Source: Piscirickettsiaceae bacterium
GTDB taxonomy: Bacteria > Pseudomonadota > Gammaproteobacteria > Nitrosococcales > Methylophagaceae
Direction: 5' to 3'
NCBI GenBank assembly: GCA_024685995.1
Contig: JAIBDY010000001.1
Span: 43,719 to 107,718, forward strand
Length of the DNA stretch: 64,000 nucleotides
Below are positions 8,746-16,900 of the stretch, piece after piece. Every line of letters starts with the position of its first letter. Within the stretch, counting starts at the first letter, position 1. A program made the position numbers and the translations under genes. The notes below the pieces were generated by a model. The model was not told where the DNA came from. It searched no databases and was given only the letters and a program-made list of their open reading frames with translations.

Positions 8746-9425
8746 AACTGGCCTCTTTGATATTGTTGTGCCAATTGCTGGGGCGAGACACCTAAAAAGT
8801 ATAGCAACCGTAGCCACCACATCAATAGCATCGTTTTATAAATACCAAACTGTTGCCAGCGCCGGGCAGAACTTTCAACACGGCTGACAATACGATAAGC
8901 TTGCCGTTGTTTTTTTAACTTTTTTGACAGCGCGATATCTTCCATAATCGCAATATCAGGATAAGCACCGACTTGATAAAATAAGGTTTTATCCACAAAG
9001 ATAGCTTGATCTCCGGTCGCAATATCGGTGATCGCAGAACGTAAGTTCATAAAACGACTAATGACAGCCAACAACCAGTGTTGTCCCATCAAACGGATAT
9101 CAAACCGCCCCCATTTGTAGCCTTTTGCCATAGCATACTCAATCTGCGTCAGCGCATCCTCGGGTAAAAACGTATCGGCATGTAAAAAGAGTAAACAATC
9201 GCCCGAGGCGTGCTGTGCTCCCTGATTCATTTGTACTGAACGCCCGGGTTTTGACTGAATGACTAAATCCACTAATGGTGTAGCAATCTGAACCGTATCA
9301 TCAACACTGCCACCATCAACGACAATAATTTCGCACTGCCCACGTAAGCCCTGCAGTCGATCTAAGAAAAAGCAAATGCCCTGTTGCTCATTCAAACACG
9401 GAATAATAATGCTGAATTCAGTCAT
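8733..9425 (-). CDS. TIGR04283-family glycosyltransferase (GT2), arsenosugar operon
   Basis: 230 residues from ATG 9425; an upstream extension would overlap arsM. GT2 A-fold with the N-terminal SIIIPCLNEQQGI, the DGGSVDDT nucleotide-binding segment, the metal-binding FLHADT motif (DxD equivalent) and the acceptor region IMEDIALSKKLKK. This matches TIGR04283, the other glycosyltransferase family that recurs with ArsM/ArsS. A hydrophobic C-terminal segment near residues 205-220 may anchor it to the membrane. It starts 7 bp after arsM and overlaps the hydroxylase start, so it is co-translated with the operon. Sugar donor unknown. Confidence 0.9.
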   Translation of the reverse strand: MTEFSIIIPCLNEQQGICFFLDRLQGLRGQCEIIVVDGGSVDDTVQIATPLVDLVIQSKPGRSVQMNQGAQHASGDCLLFLHADTFLPEDALTQIEYAMAKGYKWGRFDIRLMGQHWLLAVISRFMNLRSAITDIATGDQAIFVDKTLFYQVGAYPDIAIMEDIALSKKLKKQRQAYRIVSRVESSARRWQQFGIYKTMLLMWWLRLLYFLGVSPQQLAQQYQRGQFWKP

Positions 9426-9432
9426 AATGTTA

Positions 9433-10554
9433 CTAACAACAAGCGCCTTCTGATGCTGCCGAAGCACGATGCACAGCACCTTTAGTTTCACTAGCAGGCC
9501 TTAATGTGCCAGCTGGCGCGCACCAACTGACCGCTGCTTTTAAGGTTGCCGGTGTGATACCAATAAAGTCGTCGCCATAAACACCTTCCGTTAATAAAGC
9601 GTAAGAACGCGCACATGTCGCAATGCGTTGCCCTCGTGGATAAACATGGCCTTCATCATCATACACTTCCGAAAAAGGACCGCGATAAATTACCGCATGG
9701 CCGACATCTAAACAGGATTCATCCTGAGGTTTAACCGCTGTAATGGTAACAGAACGAAACTCAATATCCTCGACCACTTGCCATGGTTCGCTTTCCCATT
9801 TGTCATATGCCACTGCAACAAATCCAGCTTTGACAAACGCGTCTAGCATTTCTTGCTCTTGCAAGGCGCCAGATATGCAGCCACTCCAGAGCATCGGATC
9901 CGATTTAAGATGTGCCGGTACAATTTCATCGCTGACAATATCGGATATCGCCACGCGACCGCCAGGTTTAACAACACGAAATATCTCGTCAATCATTTTC
10001 GTTTTATCGCTATCTTGGACTAAATTCAATACACAATTAGACACCACCAAATCGATTGAGTTGTCTTTAACTAATGGGGTTTGTTGTGCTTGTTGTTGCT
10101 GCCAAGATCGCAATCGCAATAATGACGCTGTATCCACCACAGGATGTTGTGTTAATTGCGCGTCCAACGCCGTCAGATCTACCGCCAAATCTTGTATTAA
10201 GCCTTTTACAAACGCGACACGATCATTGCCTAGTTTGATTGCCATCTCAGGCTGATATTGACGCGCTAAGGCGAGCATATCATCATTCGTATCGACGCCA
10301 ATGACACGACCTTTGTCGCCCACTAGCTGCGCGGCCATATAACAAATTTTACCCGAGCCTGATCCTAAGTCGAGGACGACATCTCCTTCACGAACATAAC
10401 GGGAAGGATCGCCACAACCATAGTCTTTATCGATGATTTCTTGCGGTAATAATGCGAGTAAAGATGCGTCATAATCAACAGGGCAACATAAATCTGGCTG
10501 ACGTTGTTCCGCCCCTTCTGAATAACGATCTAACACACTATGCTCTAACGCCAT
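9433..10554 (-). CDS. arsM: Arsenite S-adenosylmethionine methyltransferase ArsM (arsenosugar type)
   Basis: 373 residues from ATG 10554; the extension to 10602 has no SD and overlaps arsS. Class I SAM methyltransferase with motif I VLDLGSGSGKICY, motif II IGVDTND, an acidic pair before SNCVLNLVQD, and VVKPGGRVAISD. Cysteines in the CCPVDY segment, SNCVLNL and WSGCISGAL correspond to the As-binding cysteine positions of ArsM enzymes. The C-terminal 100 residues end in a Cys pair (EGACC). ArsM methylates As(III) to mono- and dimethylarsenicals, the entry step to arsenosugars. The start lies 26 bp after the arsS stop. Substrate assignment rests on the cysteine pattern plus the arsS/GT neighbours. 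Confidence 0.88.
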   Translation of the reverse strand: MALEHSVLDRYSEGAEQRQPDLCCPVDYDASLLALLPQEIIDKDYGCGDPSRYVREGDVVLDLGSGSGKICYMAAQLVGDKGRVIGVDTNDDMLALARQYQPEMAIKLGNDRVAFVKGLIQDLAVDLTALDAQLTQHPVVDTASLLRLRSWQQQQAQQTPLVKDNSIDLVVSNCVLNLVQDSDKTKMIDEIFRVVKPGGRVAISDIVSDEIVPAHLKSDPMLWSGCISGALQEQEMLDAFVKAGFVAVAYDKWESEPWQVVEDIEFRSVTITAVKPQDESCLDVGHAVIYRGPFSEVYDDEGHVYPRGQRIATCARSYALLTEGVYGDDFIGITPATLKAAVSWCAPAGTLRPASETKGAVHRASAASEGACC

Positions 10555-10580
10555 TTTTACACTCCTAATAGATTCATTGT

Positions 10581-11537
10581 TTATGATAAAGCCCCACCAC
10601 AACTACTCCCCTGTCCTGCTGTACATCCATAGCAGTGTTGACGCGTTGCAATCGTCTGTCCGGTGAGTCTGTGCGCATTCAAGTTAGTAATATGCGTCTT
10701 CGCTTGATTGGCAAGCGGTAAATTTAACATCTGATTAAAATCGCAGTCATAAACATAGCCTTGCCAATCAATACTGATCAGGTTACGACACATCACATCG
10801 TTCAGCGTGTCGGCGTTATAACTTGCGACGAGCAATGCCATATAGTCATCAAATAAGCCTTTGCTTATCAAGGTACTTCCGAAACGTTGAATCGGCATGT
10901 TGGCAATAGTATAGAGATGATTAAACACCACATCGTATTCCTGTGCGAGATGTGTTTTATAGCTGGCCTCTAAGGCTTGCTGCGTAGGTGGTAAGTGGAT
11001 ACCTTGAGGGTTAAACACCAAATCGAGTTGCAACCCCGTCCCTTGTTGACCATAACCTAAATCATTTAATTGCTTTAAGGCCGCAAGGCTTTGTTGAAAC
11101 ACCCCATTCCCACGTTGTTTATCGACGTTATCTTCAATATAACAAGGTAATGAGGCGACAATATCAACGCCTTGTTCAGCCAAGAAAGTGGCCAAGCCCG
11201 GATAGGCAGGCTCTTCTAAAATGACGAGGTTACAACGGTCAATCACGCGATAACCTCTCGTTCTAGCTTGTTTCACAAAATACTCAAAATGAGGATTCAT
11301 TTCCGGTGCGCCGCCCGTTAGATCCAGTGTCGTCACCTTCGCTTTATCGGCAAAAGCCAAGATCTGGTCAATCGTTTGTTTGGACATTAATTCGGTGCGT
11401 TTGGGTCCTGCGTTGACATGACAATGTACACAACTTAAATTGCACAAATAGCCCAAGTTGACCTGTATCGTTTTGAGTTCTGTACGCTGCAAAGCAGGAA
11501 AAGTACTATGTTCTAGTAATGGTTTTGAATCTAACAT
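10581..11537 (-). CDS. arsS: Arsenosugar biosynthesis radical SAM protein ArsS
   Basis: 318 residues. Radical SAM core with the [4Fe-4S] motif C32-x3-C36-x2-C39 (YLCNLSCVHCH) and the downstream DLTGGAPE motif. The C-terminal DUF3641-like region is Cys-rich (CYGCTAGQGSSCGG), probably binding auxiliary iron or metal. In arsenosugar pathways ArsS joins the 5'-deoxyadenosyl group of SAM to dimethylarsenite, making the precursor of arsenoriboses. Some family members carry selenocysteine near the C terminus; here the GSSC position is ordinary Cys (no in-frame TGA). It sits 7 bp after the TVP38 gene's downstream end and directly before arsM. Confidence 0.92.
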   Translation of the reverse strand: MLDSKPLLEHSTFPALQRTELKTIQVNLGYLCNLSCVHCHVNAGPKRTELMSKQTIDQILAFADKAKVTTLDLTGGAPEMNPHFEYFVKQARTRGYRVIDRCNLVILEEPAYPGLATFLAEQGVDIVASLPCYIEDNVDKQRGNGVFQQSLAALKQLNDLGYGQQGTGLQLDLVFNPQGIHLPPTQQALEASYKTHLAQEYDVVFNHLYTIANMPIQRFGSTLISKGLFDDYMALLVASYNADTLNDVMCRNLISIDWQGYVYDCDFNQMLNLPLANQAKTHITNLNAHRLTGQTIATRQHCYGCTAGQGSSCGGALS

Positions 11538-11544
11538 AAGGTGA

Positions 11545-12231
11545 TTACTTTTTATCCAATACTTGTTGGCGGCGATTAAAAATGACTGGTAATAGCATCA
11601 ACAGCCCCAATAAAATAAAAGCCAGTAATAATGACGGTGACAGTAACTGTTCTATTGACGTAATCTCAGCCAATGATTGCCCTAAGTTTGCAAATACAAA
11701 ACAGCCAGGCATGATGCCAAAAAAAGTGCCCAAGGCATATCGACTCGTTTTTATTGTTGTAAAAGCCATCGTCAAATTCACCAACCAAAATGGAAATAAA
11801 GGGACTAACCGTAAAAACAATAAATAATTCAAAGCATGCTGTTCAAACTCACTCATGATTTTCTTTGTGACAGCGATTTTTTCCAGTTTGGCCTTTGCCC
11901 AATCATAGAATAAATAACGCGCCAACCAAAAAACTATAACCGCGCCAATTGTTGCAGAGACTAATAACAATGACCACGCTAACCAACGACCAAAAATAAA
12001 CCCCATCACTAACGATAAAAACGTCGCGCCCGGTAAACTTAAAGCAACAGCTAAAATATAAATGAACATCGCCAGCATAATCGATATGCCATAGTGATTG
12101 TCAACAAAATGTAATAACGTCACTTTGTGCGTGTGCAACGTAGACAAGGTTAAATAATCAGGCCCGCCTACAACAAAAAATACAGTCATCAGGACAGCTA
12201 ACAGGAAAACAATAATCAGCCTGGCTGTCAT
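11545..12231 (-). CDS. TVP38/TMEM64 (VTT/DedA-like) membrane protein
   Basis: 228 residues with about six membrane helices (residues 5-25, 45-70, 75-100, 130-150, 155-180, 195-215). The SNARE-associated VTT core includes the SLPGATFLSLVMGFIFG re-entrant-loop motif and LRLVPLFPFWLVNL. Proteins of this superfamily include DedA-type lipid scramblases and flippases. It is encoded 1 bp after the disulfide oxidoreductase and 7 bp before arsS in the same operon; TVP38 plus flavin disulfide oxidoreductase is a frequent pair. A role in moving a lipid, arsenolipid or metalloid intermediate across the membrane is possible but unproven. Confidence 0.88.
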   Translation of the reverse strand: MTARLIIVFLLAVLMTVFFVVGGPDYLTLSTLHTHKVTLLHFVDNHYGISIMLAMFIYILAVALSLPGATFLSLVMGFIFGRWLAWSLLLVSATIGAVIVFWLARYLFYDWAKAKLEKIAVTKKIMSEFEQHALNYLLFLRLVPLFPFWLVNLTMAFTTIKTSRYALGTFFGIMPGCFVFANLGQSLAEITSIEQLLSPSLLLAFILLGLLMLLPVIFNRRQQVLDKK

Positions 12232-12232
12232 A

Positions 12233-13660
12233 TCAGTCTTGGCCTCTCAAGCCAAATAAACGTTTGATCCACTTTTTTCGACTCGGTGTCAGCCCAGCTT
12301 TTAAACGTTGATCGGCGACTCTACGATTCAATTGTGCCAAAGTCGGATAGATATGAATTGTTTTACTCAATGCCGATAATTTTAAACCGGCTGACATGGC
12401 CAAGGCATACTCTGCGATTAACTCCCCTGCTTTCGCACCAACAATACACACCCCCAAAATTTTGCCGTTGGGGCGGGTAATCACTTTTGCTTTGCCCAAT
12501 GTTTGTCCATCCGTAATAGCCCGATCGATTTCATCAAACGGAAAACTGTAGACATGGTGTTGAATTCCTTCAGCTCTCGCTTCTTGCTCAGAGATCCCGA
12601 CTCTAGCCAGTTCTGGCGACGTAAAAGTACACCACGGAATACCTTTGGTTTGTGCTTTAGCCGGCAAGTGAAACAAGGTATTTCGTAACACTACCCCCGC
12701 TTGATGTTCAGCCATATGGGTAAATAAATAAGGTCCAGCAACATCACCACAAGCAAAGATAGTACGGTTAGTCGTTCGCAAACGACTATCCAAAACCAAT
12801 TGTCCATCAATGATATCAACCCCCGCTTGTGCCAAGCCAAGGTGCTCGATATTGGCCTGACGTCCAGCGGCAATTAATAAGTGACTACCCTTAATAGTGG
12901 TTTTGTAGGCATCATTTAATTGCGCCGTAAGACCATGGTCCTGTTTCAAGACTTGCGCAACCTCACACCCTAAATGCACCTCAATGCCCTCTAGGGCAAA
13001 TTGTTGCTCTATCACGCTCGTCATATCCTCATCTTCATGAGTCAACAAACCTGAACGGGCCACAATAGAGACCCTTGCCCCTAAGCGTGAGAAACTCTGT
13101 CCTAATTCACAGGCAATTGGGCCGCCCCCTACGATGATTAAGTGCGATATCGTATCTTCAATGCCAAAGATAGTTTCATGGGTCAGGTAATCAACCGTGT
13201 CTAAACCAACAATCTCAGGGATGGCCGGTCGTGTCCCCGTAGCCAATACAAAACGTCGCGCTGTGATTATCCGCTCGCCAGCAGATAAGGTTTTCGAGTC
13301 TATAAACTTGGCGGCCGACAATACGACCTCGACACCCAAAGCGTTAAACCGCTCTGGGCTATCATTGGGTTCAATGATTTTTATGACATCTGCCACCCGT
13401 TGCATGACGCTCTCTTGGGCAACCTGATCCAATGTTGCAGAGAGTCCGGCTTGCGTTGACATTCGAATGTCATGGGCCAAATTCGCAGAATGTATCAATG
13501 TCTTACTGGGCACACAACCAGTGTATAAACAGTCGCCCCCCAGTTTGTTTTTTTCAACCAAAATGACTTTTGCACCCAACGCAGCAGCGCCAGCTGCGGC
13601 AACTAAACCTGCAGCGCCACCGCCGATTACACAAAGGTCATACTCTGATTCTCGTGACAT
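12233..13660 (-). CDS. FAD-dependent pyridine nucleotide-disulfide oxidoreductase (MerA/Lpd-like)
   Basis: 475 residues. FAD-binding GGGAAGLVAA near residue 13, redox-active disulfide C44-x4-C49 (GGDCLYTGCVPSKT), NAD(P)H Rossmann motif IVGGGPIACELG and FAD motif IFACGDVAG. It resembles dihydrolipoyl dehydrogenase, but at the C terminus the catalytic HPT...E motif is replaced by IYPTLAQ, so the general-base His is Tyr. It also lacks both the N-terminal HMA domain and the C-terminal vicinal cysteines of mercuric reductase. It is thus neither Lpd nor standard MerA. First gene of the arsenosugar operon; AGGA lies 9 nt before ATG 13660. Reducing arsenic or sulfur intermediates is a reasonable but unproven job. 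Confidence 0.85.
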   Translation of the reverse strand: MSRESEYDLCVIGGGAAGLVAAAGAAALGAKVILVEKNKLGGDCLYTGCVPSKTLIHSANLAHDIRMSTQAGLSATLDQVAQESVMQRVADVIKIIEPNDSPERFNALGVEVVLSAAKFIDSKTLSAGERIITARRFVLATGTRPAIPEIVGLDTVDYLTHETIFGIEDTISHLIIVGGGPIACELGQSFSRLGARVSIVARSGLLTHEDEDMTSVIEQQFALEGIEVHLGCEVAQVLKQDHGLTAQLNDAYKTTIKGSHLLIAAGRQANIEHLGLAQAGVDIIDGQLVLDSRLRTTNRTIFACGDVAGPYLFTHMAEHQAGVVLRNTLFHLPAKAQTKGIPWCTFTSPELARVGISEQEARAEGIQHHVYSFPFDEIDRAITDGQTLGKAKVITRPNGKILGVCIVGAKAGELIAEYALAMSAGLKLSALSKTIHIYPTLAQLNRRVADQRLKAGLTPSRKKWIKRLFGLRGQD

Positions 13661-13695
13661 TAATACAATCCTATTGGGGCGTTGACGAACAAAAA

Positions 13696-13739
13696 TGCAA
13701 AATGCTACAAATTCACTCCCTTTTTATTCCTATTTTGCA
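13696..13739. promoter_or_regulatory. Inverted repeat in arsenosugar operon promoter region
   Basis: TGCAAAAT (13696-13703) and its exact reverse complement ATTTTGCA (13732-13739) flank 28 bp in the only intergenic space upstream of the arsenosugar operon. The placement suits an operator or a DNA loop. No ArsR-type consensus is claimed and no matching regulator gene is in the window. Confidence 0.3.
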
Positions 13740-13750
13740 CCAACATAGAT

Positions 13751-13785
13751 AAAAAAGCCTCTAGTGCGTTAACAACCAGAGGCTT
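13751..13785 (-). terminator. Rho-independent terminator of the usp operon
   Basis: Read on the minus strand, the stem AAGCCTCT / AGAGGCTT (13778-13785 with 13755-13762, 15-nt loop) is followed by a run of T (complement of the A run 13751-13756). It lies 20 bp past the usp stop, so it separates the SulP-Usp transcript from the arsenosugar operon. Confidence 0.85.
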
Positions 13786-13804
13786 CAAGTCGATGTTATA
13801 TCGT

Positions 13805-14674
13805 TTATCTCACCAATAAAAACTGCGTCTGACTTTCTAACAACATTTGGGTCGTAAAACTGCCGAAAATAAAACCATGCAGCTTGCCATGACTAAAAGC
13901 CCCCATCATCGTAATATCAATATCATGATATTGTTGATATTGGGTCAATAAAGATAAGGGATCACCCGCTAAGGCTTCGGTGACGACGTCGATATTTGCT
14001 TCTTGTAAAACTGCTCGCGCATCTTCAACTAAGTTCATGGCTTCGCGTAAGTCTTTCGACACACTCACTACATGAATCTCGATATCTTCATGCAATAACG
14101 CTTCTGACCTTAATAAGTTCAGCGCTTTATGTGATGTTGGACTACCGTTATAAGCAAACATCAACTTTTTCGGCGTTGTAAAGTCAGACTTGACGATAAA
14201 GATAGGCTTACTGACCACCCGAATAGCGTCTTCTAATTGGGTTCCCAAGCCGGCTTGTTCGCCATGGTGATCTTGTCCTGTCGCGCCAATCACGACCATC
14301 GCTAACTCAGCTTGTAAGTCAATTAGAGCCTCGGGTAAACTGCCATGCCGTTGTTTTGCTATTAAATCTATGACGCCAGCGTCTTGAGCTTTTTGCTTGG
14401 CTTGGTTTAAGATTTGTTTTCCCTTAGCAATTAGCTGCTTACTTTCTACCCGCTCTTCATCGGAGAGCTCATCTAATAAATGTTCTTTACTATTCGGCGT
14501 TAAGTTACCTTCGTGGTGGACTTGTTCACTATAATGCGAATGCTCGATAGTATGTAATAGCTTTAATGGTGCCCGTCCTTTTTTAGCCAACCAAATCGCA
14601 TAATCAATAACAGCATCACCACTTTCTGAGCCATCTACACCAGCGAGTATAAGCCCTCGTTTTGTTATCGACAT
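13805..14674 (-). CDS. Tandem universal stress protein (two Usp domains)
   Basis: 289 residues in two Usp folds: residues about 7-145 (GLILAGVDGSESGDAVIDYA ... VVIGATGQ) and 150-289 (KKLMFAYNGSPTSHKALNLL ... MMGAFSHGKLHGFIFGSFT). The second copy keeps the G-x2-H-x-nG-S/T phosphate-binding pattern expected for nucleotide binding; the first is degenerate. It starts 2 bp after the SulP transporter stop, with GGAGG 9 nt before the ATG, so the pair is translationally linked. Fusion or adjacency of Usp with SulP transporters is common, and Usp may modulate transport. A rho-independent terminator follows at 13751-13785. Confidence 0.93.
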   Translation of the reverse strand: MSITKRGLILAGVDGSESGDAVIDYAIWLAKKGRAPLKLLHTIEHSHYSEQVHHEGNLTPNSKEHLLDELSDEERVESKQLIAKGKQILNQAKQKAQDAGVIDLIAKQRHGSLPEALIDLQAELAMVVIGATGQDHHGEQAGLGTQLEDAIRVVSKPIFIVKSDFTTPKKLMFAYNGSPTSHKALNLLRSEALLHEDIEIHVVSVSKDLREAMNLVEDARAVLQEANIDVVTEALAGDPLSLLTQYQQYHDIDITMMGAFSHGKLHGFIFGSFTTQMLLESQTQFLLVR

Positions 14675-14676
14675 CC

Positions 14677-16167
14677 TTAGTGTCCTCCCAACATTTTTTC
14701 TACCTCTTCAGGTTTATCATGAACAGCAAACTTGTCCAATAAGGTTTCACTCGCTTCATTCAAACCTACAATGCTGACATCAGCGCCTTCGCGCCGTAAC
14801 TTAATGACCACTTTATCTAAAGCCGCGACGCCTGTGATATCCCAAAAATGCGCACGGTGGACATCAATCACGACTTTGTCGACAGCTTCTTTAAAGTCGA
14901 AAAAGCCTATAAATCTATCAGAGGAGTTAAAGAATACTTGACCGACAACTTGGTAAGTCCGGGTATCTGTTGCGTCATCATAGTGGCTTTCGACCAGCAA
15001 AAACTGGCTGAGCCGTTGTGCCATAAACAATGAGCCAATCAAAATGCCGGTAAAGACGCCAAAAGCCAAATTATGCGTCCAAACCACCACGATAACTGTC
15101 GCCACCATCACGCTCGAAGCACTCGCCGGATTGGTTTTCAACTCTTTGAGCGAGGTCCAATTAAAAGTACCGATAGAAACCATAATCATCACAGCGACCA
15201 ATGCTGCCATCGGTACAATAGATAAAATATCACTTAAAAATACGACTAGAATCAACAATAGTACACCGGCCGTCATGGTCGATAAACGCCCCCGCCCGCC
15301 TGACTTTACATTGATGATAGATTGACCGATCATCGCACAACCCGCCATGCCGCCAATCAACCCTGAACCAATATTTGCCACGCCTTGCCCTTTACACTCC
15401 CGTTTTTTATCACTTTCAGTATCGGTCAATTCATCGATCACATTCGCGGTCATTAAAGATTCTAATAAGCCGACAATGGCAATCGAAATAGAGTATGGGA
15501 AAACAATACCCAATGTTTCAAAGGTAAAGGGTACGTCAGGCCATAAGAAAATAGGTAAGGTATCAGGTAATTCACCCATATCACCGATAGTTCTAACATC
15601 AATATCGAACAGATAGACTATCAAGGTCAACACCACAATATTGACTAAAGGTGAAGGCAATAACTGACCCACTTTCGGCACATAAGGAAATAAATAAATC
15701 ATCCCTAACCCTGCTGCTGTTAAGGCATATACATGCCAAGTGACATTGGTTAATTCTGGTAGCTGTGCCATAAAAATCAAGATAGCCAGGGCATTGAGAA
15801 ACCCGGTCATCACGGACTTAGAGATAAAGCTCATAAACTTGTGTAGGTTTAAGTAGCCTGCAATAATCTGTAGTACGCCAGCAAGAATGGTCGCGACTAA
15901 GAGGTACTGTAGGCCATGGTCTTTTACTAGTGTGACCATTAATAAAGCCGTGGCAGCAGTCGCGGCTGAAATCATCCCCGCTCGACCACCAACAATGGCA
16001 ATAATCACGGCAATAGCAAATGAGGCATACAAACCAACTTTAGGATCGACACCGGCAATAATTGAAAAAGCGATCGCTTCGGGCACTAAGGCTAACGCCA
16101 CAACAATCCCAGCTAAAATATCGTTACGTACATTACCTAGCCAGTCTTGCTTAGCAGATAGCAGCAT
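14677..16167 (-). CDS. SulP-family inorganic anion transporter with STAS domain
   Basis: 496 residues. A transmembrane core (residues about 15-385) of around 12 helices begins with [20 protein letters not shown] and contains the SulP signature region [17 protein letters not shown]-terminal STAS domain (about 400-496, [20 protein letters not shown]) follows. SulP proteins carry sulfate, bicarbonate or other anions; this size and the [22 protein letters not shown] start resemble BicA-type or SulP proteins linked to Usp. Substrate cannot be decided from sequence. SD AAGGA lies 10 nt before ATG 16167. First gene of the SulP-Usp operon. Confidence 0.92.
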   Translation of the reverse strand: MLLSAKQDWLGNVRNDILAGIVVALALVPEAIAFSIIAGVDPKVGLYASFAIAVIIAIVGGRAGMISAATAATALLMVTLVKDHGLQYLLVATILAGVLQIIAGYLNLHKFMSFISKSVMTGFLNALAILIFMAQLPELTNVTWHVYALTAAGLGMIYLFPYVPKVGQLLPSPLVNIVVLTLIVYLFDIDVRTIGDMGELPDTLPIFLWPDVPFTFETLGIVFPYSISIAIVGLLESLMTANVIDELTDTESDKKRECKGQGVANIGSGLIGGMAGCAMIGQSIINVKSGGRGRLSTMTAGVLLLILVVFLSDILSIVPMAALVAVMIMVSIGTFNWTSLKELKTNPASASSVMVATVIVVVWTHNLAFGVFTGILIGSLFMAQRLSQFLLVESHYDDATDTRTYQVVGQVFFNSSDRFIGFFDFKEAVDKVVIDVHRAHFWDITGVAALDKVVIKLRREGADVSIVGLNEASETLLDKFAVHDKPEEVEKMLGGH

Positions 16168-16419
16168 TATGTTAAGTTCCTTGTGAAGCGAATGAAATTA
16201 AATCTAATAGTGTTCGTCGTGAGCGCTTATTTTACATAGCCATAGGTCTTATATGAAAAATAAACAAGGCGACACAGTATACAATAAAAACACAAGATAA
16301 TGGCTAACCGCTGTCCCCACGGGTAGTCACTTTGTGTTATCGCACAAGCGCTTAGACCGAGATGCAGTGCTATTGTTAAAACTTAGCACGAGATCCCATT
16401 AGCACTAGCCGAAGTTAGA

Positions 16420-16875
16420 TCAGACCCGTGTTTGATAAGCCTTAATCATGCTGGTCGTCCAAATATGGCGATACATGGTCCAATGACCTGCTGTTTTTTG
16501 CCAAGTCACGATGTATTTGCCAAAATCAATCATTTTGCCATCAGAGGAATGAATCGTATAACGGCCCACTTCATAAGCATGTTGCCCCATACCTTCGACT
16601 TCAAGCGTTTCAAGCTTGACCGCTGCAATCCCTAGTTGCATCAAACCTTGCCAAAACGCTTGAATAGCGGGTTGGCCAGAAACGAATTCGTGGTTAGCAG
16701 GTAGTAATTGTGCATCACGCCCATATAACGCTGCGATGCGAGAAGCATCACCTTGCTCAAAGGCAGCCATGAATTGTTGTTCAACCGACACAATCTCGTC
16801 GTAAATAGTTTTGCCTTCATCGATTGGAGAGCAAGCTGCTATCAATAAACAAGCGATAATAATACTTCTCACTTG
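16420..16875 (-). CDS. NTF2-like/DUF4440 (SgcJ-type) lipoprotein
   Basis: 151 residues from GTG 16875. This start is chosen because AGGGAA lies 8 nt upstream and it gives a perfect lipoprotein signal (MRSIIIACLLIAAC, lipobox LIAAC); the longer GTG at 16908 overlaps the dehydrogenase stop. The rest is a cone-shaped NTF2-like domain with IVSVEQQFMAAFEQGDASRIAALYG and the C-terminal TWQKTAGHWTMYRHIW, typical of SgcJ/EcaC-type DUF4440 proteins. No catalytic residues can be assigned. It follows the alcohol dehydrogenase by 25 bp and is probably co-transcribed. Likely periplasmic, anchored to a membrane; function unknown. Confidence 0.8.
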   Translation of the reverse strand, partial: QVRSIIIACLLIAACSPIDEGKTIYDEIVSVEQQFMAAFEQGDASRIAALYGRDAQLLPANHEFVSGQPAIQAFWQGLMQLGIAAVKLETLEVEGMGQHAYEVGRYTIHSSDGKMIDFGKYIVTWQKTAGHWTMYRHIWTTSMIKAYQTRV

Positions 16876-16900
16876 ATTGCTTCCCTGGATGAAGACACGA

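Noticed and set aside
9743..10255. 170-codon plus-strand frame opposite arsM
   Set aside because: Shadow of a clearly conserved methyltransferase; composition is that of an antisense frame.
12233..13660. Mercuric reductase MerA
   Set aside because: No N-terminal HMA domain, no C-terminal vicinal Cys, no mer genes nearby; only the fold is shared.
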